Below are positions 61,642-64,000 of a stretch of 64,000 nt of DNA, one piece after another; position 1 is the first letter of the stretch; every line of letters begins with the position of its first letter. The stretch covers positions 9,076,159 to 9,140,158 of the forward strand of contig NW_002060944.1 of the NCBI RefSeq assembly GCF_000150275.1, written 5' to 3'. Source of the DNA: Trichoplax adhaerens (taxonomy: Eukaryota > Placozoa > Uniplacotomia > Trichoplacea > Trichoplacidae). A program made the translations under genes and the position numbers. A model generated the notes under the pieces. The model ran no database searches and was not told the DNA's origin. It worked only from the letters and a program-made list of their open reading frames with translations.

Positions 61642-63399
61642 TCATTTCAGAATCGGAGTTTTTTTTTTGCCGAAAAAGGCATCCGCGAACAGTCCTGCAA
61701 AGACGAGCAATACTCCAATCCATTGTTGCGTAACCAATTTATTTGAAAATATAATAACGGAAAATAAAATAGTAAAGAACTTTCTGGTGGTAGTAATTAG
61801 GGCACAGGTTAACGGTCCAAATGCAGAAATACACTCAAAGATAAAACTCTACGGTAATAATAGAAAAAACGTCAACATTGTAACGATTATAATAACCGTG
61901 ATTGAGGAATATGAAAATTGAAATTTTATTCAAGATGATAAAAAAAATTTTTACCTGTCCAATTGCGCTAGTAATGCAGAACCCAAGAACGTACCAGTAC
62001 AAAGATGGATGACGTGAACAAAATGAGATAAATTCCAACCCATCACCAAATGATACCATGACTAATAATAATAATATAGTTATAAGTTAGGTTAAGCTGT
62101 GAAACTGAGAAGTTTGTATTGGCTAATAATGAAAATTGTAGACATGAGTCCAATTTGATTGATGAACGACTTACTAAGTAATAAGATGGTAGAATAAAAA
62201 TTGGTATGATACATCATCTCGTAACCGCCAACATTTGCCCTAGCTCTCATTTTGTCTTGAATAGCACCAGTAATTCCATCTGACGCTAATGATATTAGCT
62301 AAGAACAAAATTGATACAGAGTTTAATAGCTTTTTCTTAATTTATAGAGCGGCACTACAACTATTCAGGTTGGAAATAAGGCCTTACTAGTAATAATTCT
62401 CCAATGCCGAAATTGGCTTTAAATGTATGTTCAGATCTCTGCTTAGGAAATTACAAAGAAAGAGCAATGTCAAATGTACGTAGATATCGCACATAGAATA
62501 GCTAGCATACTCGTAAGGTATTCACCTACCGTCTTGTAAAGCATAAAGACTACAATTCCAAAGACAATAAGGAGAACAGATAAGTATTTCGTTAAGGAAT
62601 ATCGTTTTCCTCCAATTAAAGCCCCAAGTATCATGACAGGAATTGGTTTGCATGCTTTTCCCAAAACCTAATGATTTATATCAAGTTCATATTATCTTAT
62701 GGACTGACTAATCATCACAACGGTAAAACTCATGATTAAAATCATTACTCTATGTATACTATTGCTATCAACTGTACATCGTATTCTTTTGAAAATGTAG
62801 CCATGTTCAATTACCTGTTCGGGATAGTTTATGAATATTAAAGCCTTATTACTAGCTGTCATGGCTCCAATATATGTCAAAGATAGCATGAAATACCAGT
62901 GCGAAGGCGTTTCGCTACTCGTCTTTCCAGCAAGCTGTACACCTAAGAGTTATTGCATCCAAGAACATCCAAATAGAAGCACTTTATTATACACATGAAA
63001 GATGAGTTACTTTTATCCTACTGATTTTAGTAGCCTTGAACCGCTAAAATGGGTGCATCATTCAACTACTAACATCAATGATTGTCTTTACGTGGCAAGT
63101 ACAGTATACAAATGTTCTACCCTATCAGGAGTTGATTTATGTTATTGGAACGTCTTATTGATGAATTACCGATTGAAGTACGAACAATATCAGAAATAGT
63201 ACTAATCTTCTCTCTGATATTGCGTTCAATATTGATTACAGTAAGCTCCTACAGAGCAAGTTTATTTATTCAATTCATTCATTCAATTAGCTTACCGACA
63301 CGAGCAATGAGCAAATTAGCCAAGCATTGGAGAGCCACTAAAGAGGTTGAAAATGTAAATTTATCTGTAGTACCATCGATGCTAAATTTGCCACGAGTA
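61642..63399 (-). CDS. SLC35B1: SLC35B1-like ER nucleotide transporter, 5' end missing
   Basis: Member of the SLC35B nucleotide-sugar transporter family; vertebrate SLC35B1 sits in the ER membrane and is linked to ATP/ADP exchange. Seven exons on the minus strand, in transcription order: 63296-63399, 62815-62942, 62530-62667, 62388-62438, 62175-62298, 61955-62061, 61642-61848. They give 285 aa plus stop from TRGKFS onward, which corresponds to human residue about 36 of 322. Family motifs: [107 protein letters not shown] and [19 protein letters not shown], ending GKKKTPILK. The missing first exon (start Met and first membrane segment) was not found up to 64000 and probably lies beyond the window. 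An A9 run in the last exon is a likely site for sequencing error but reads in frame. Confidence 0.9.
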
Positions 63400-64000
63400 C
63401 TGTTATAAAAAATAGAAGCAATTTTTTTGAGTTAGGATCCAGTGTAACAAGACACTAACTATTCTCTATGGTTTATCACCGTTTGTAATCATCTCATTGG
63501 AAAAGCATACGACAAACGACTCGTTCAATTGAAGACGACGGGTTTTGGTCACGATTGACTACTAACTAAATTACCTTGAGCCGTGATCGTACAGTAGATC
63601 AACATGTCCATTGACTGCATTGTACAGACAAGAATTGTAAAATAACATGGATGTCTTTACTCTATCATGGATTAGTAAAATGAGTGCATTGATCAAGCAT
63701 GTAGGAAGATCAATGAATAGCAAATGCAAGCGGAGGCCATCATTAGCACAGCACGATAGTATCAGTCAGTGATTGAATTTGATGGTGTTACTATGCCTAT
63801 TGGGTAGGATGGATTTTCAGGGGTGGATCATTCATTTCCTGAATGGATGCAATATCTATCGTGCCAAGACAAGAGTGGGAATTGATCCGAGTGTGTCTAT
63901 CTGACTCTCGTTACTAAAAAAATGAGCTTAAGCGATGCTAATAATCCTTCTTTATTACATGTACTGTCTACATCTAGCGATCATTCAATGCGATAGGGCA
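63400..64000. other. Right edge, probable SLC35B1 intron 1 or upstream DNA
   Basis: No exon encoding the expected SLC35B1 start (a membrane segment followed by ..LQEK) could be found on the minus strand here. The plus strand shows no supported gene. Confidence 0.45.

Noticed and set aside
63139-63408. Plus-strand frame with an apparent membrane helix and a GTAAGC donor
   Set aside because: It runs antisense across an SLC35B1 intron and exon 63296-63399, whose minus-strand reading matches the family strongly. The helix-like stretch is in AT-rich intron sequence.

Overview
This is a 64 kb stretch of AT-rich animal nuclear DNA. Seven protein-coding genes can be built exon by exon from splice signals, conserved reading phase and recognisable families. 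Gene content (a TRPA channel pair, MED8, CEP70, an SLC34 phosphate transporter, SHMT, SLC35B1), short introns of about 60-1100 bp and genes packed a few kb apart suggest an early-branching, compact animal genome. A placozoan (Trichoplax/Hoilungia type) is my best guess, but this is inference and no taxonomic marker was tested. No bacterial, viral, CRISPR or intact mobile-element signal was seen.

Layout. 1-2878: gene-free, with one imperfect direct repeat. 2879-12921 (+) and 17132-27261 (+): two tandem 25-exon genes for TRPA1-like ankyrin-repeat cation channels. Each joins to exactly 1150 codons plus stop, and 20 of the 25 exons have identical lengths. 28493-30835 (-): MED8, a Mediator head subunit, 163 aa, with a 123-bp minisatellite in intron 2. 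31245-32370: a minisatellite of about 213 bp. 33449-34705 (-): an intronless GT8 glycosyltransferase with one membrane anchor. 34706-37635: repeats and GTAC-rich DNA. 37636-41427 (+): CEP70, a coiled-coil centrosome protein, 16 exons, 579 aa. 41428-46531: gene-poor, with a possible decayed CEP70 fragment. 46532-49696 (+): a sodium/phosphate cotransporter of family SLC34, 601 aa. 52506-60052 (+): mitochondrial-type serine hydroxymethyltransferase, 493 aa, 16 exons, with an unusual intron 10 carrying U12-like signals. 61642-63399 (-): SLC35B1-like ER nucleotide-sugar/ATP transporter, missing only its first exon, which probably lies past the right edge.

The genes do not form one pathway; this is ordinary animal gene order. 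The main points of interest are: the TRPA duplication with near-perfect exon conservation; a stop-containing membrane-segment-like stretch at the same place (between the S2 and S3 exons) in both TRPA copies; a partial triplication of an exon end with its splice donor in the second TRPA gene; a GC-AG intron in the first; the odd SHMT intron; and repeated palindromic GTAC-rich blocks, two of which sit just upstream of the SLC34 and SHMT starts.

All exon boundaries were set by eye from GT/AG signals, phase continuity and family resemblance. No alignment, expression or database search was run.
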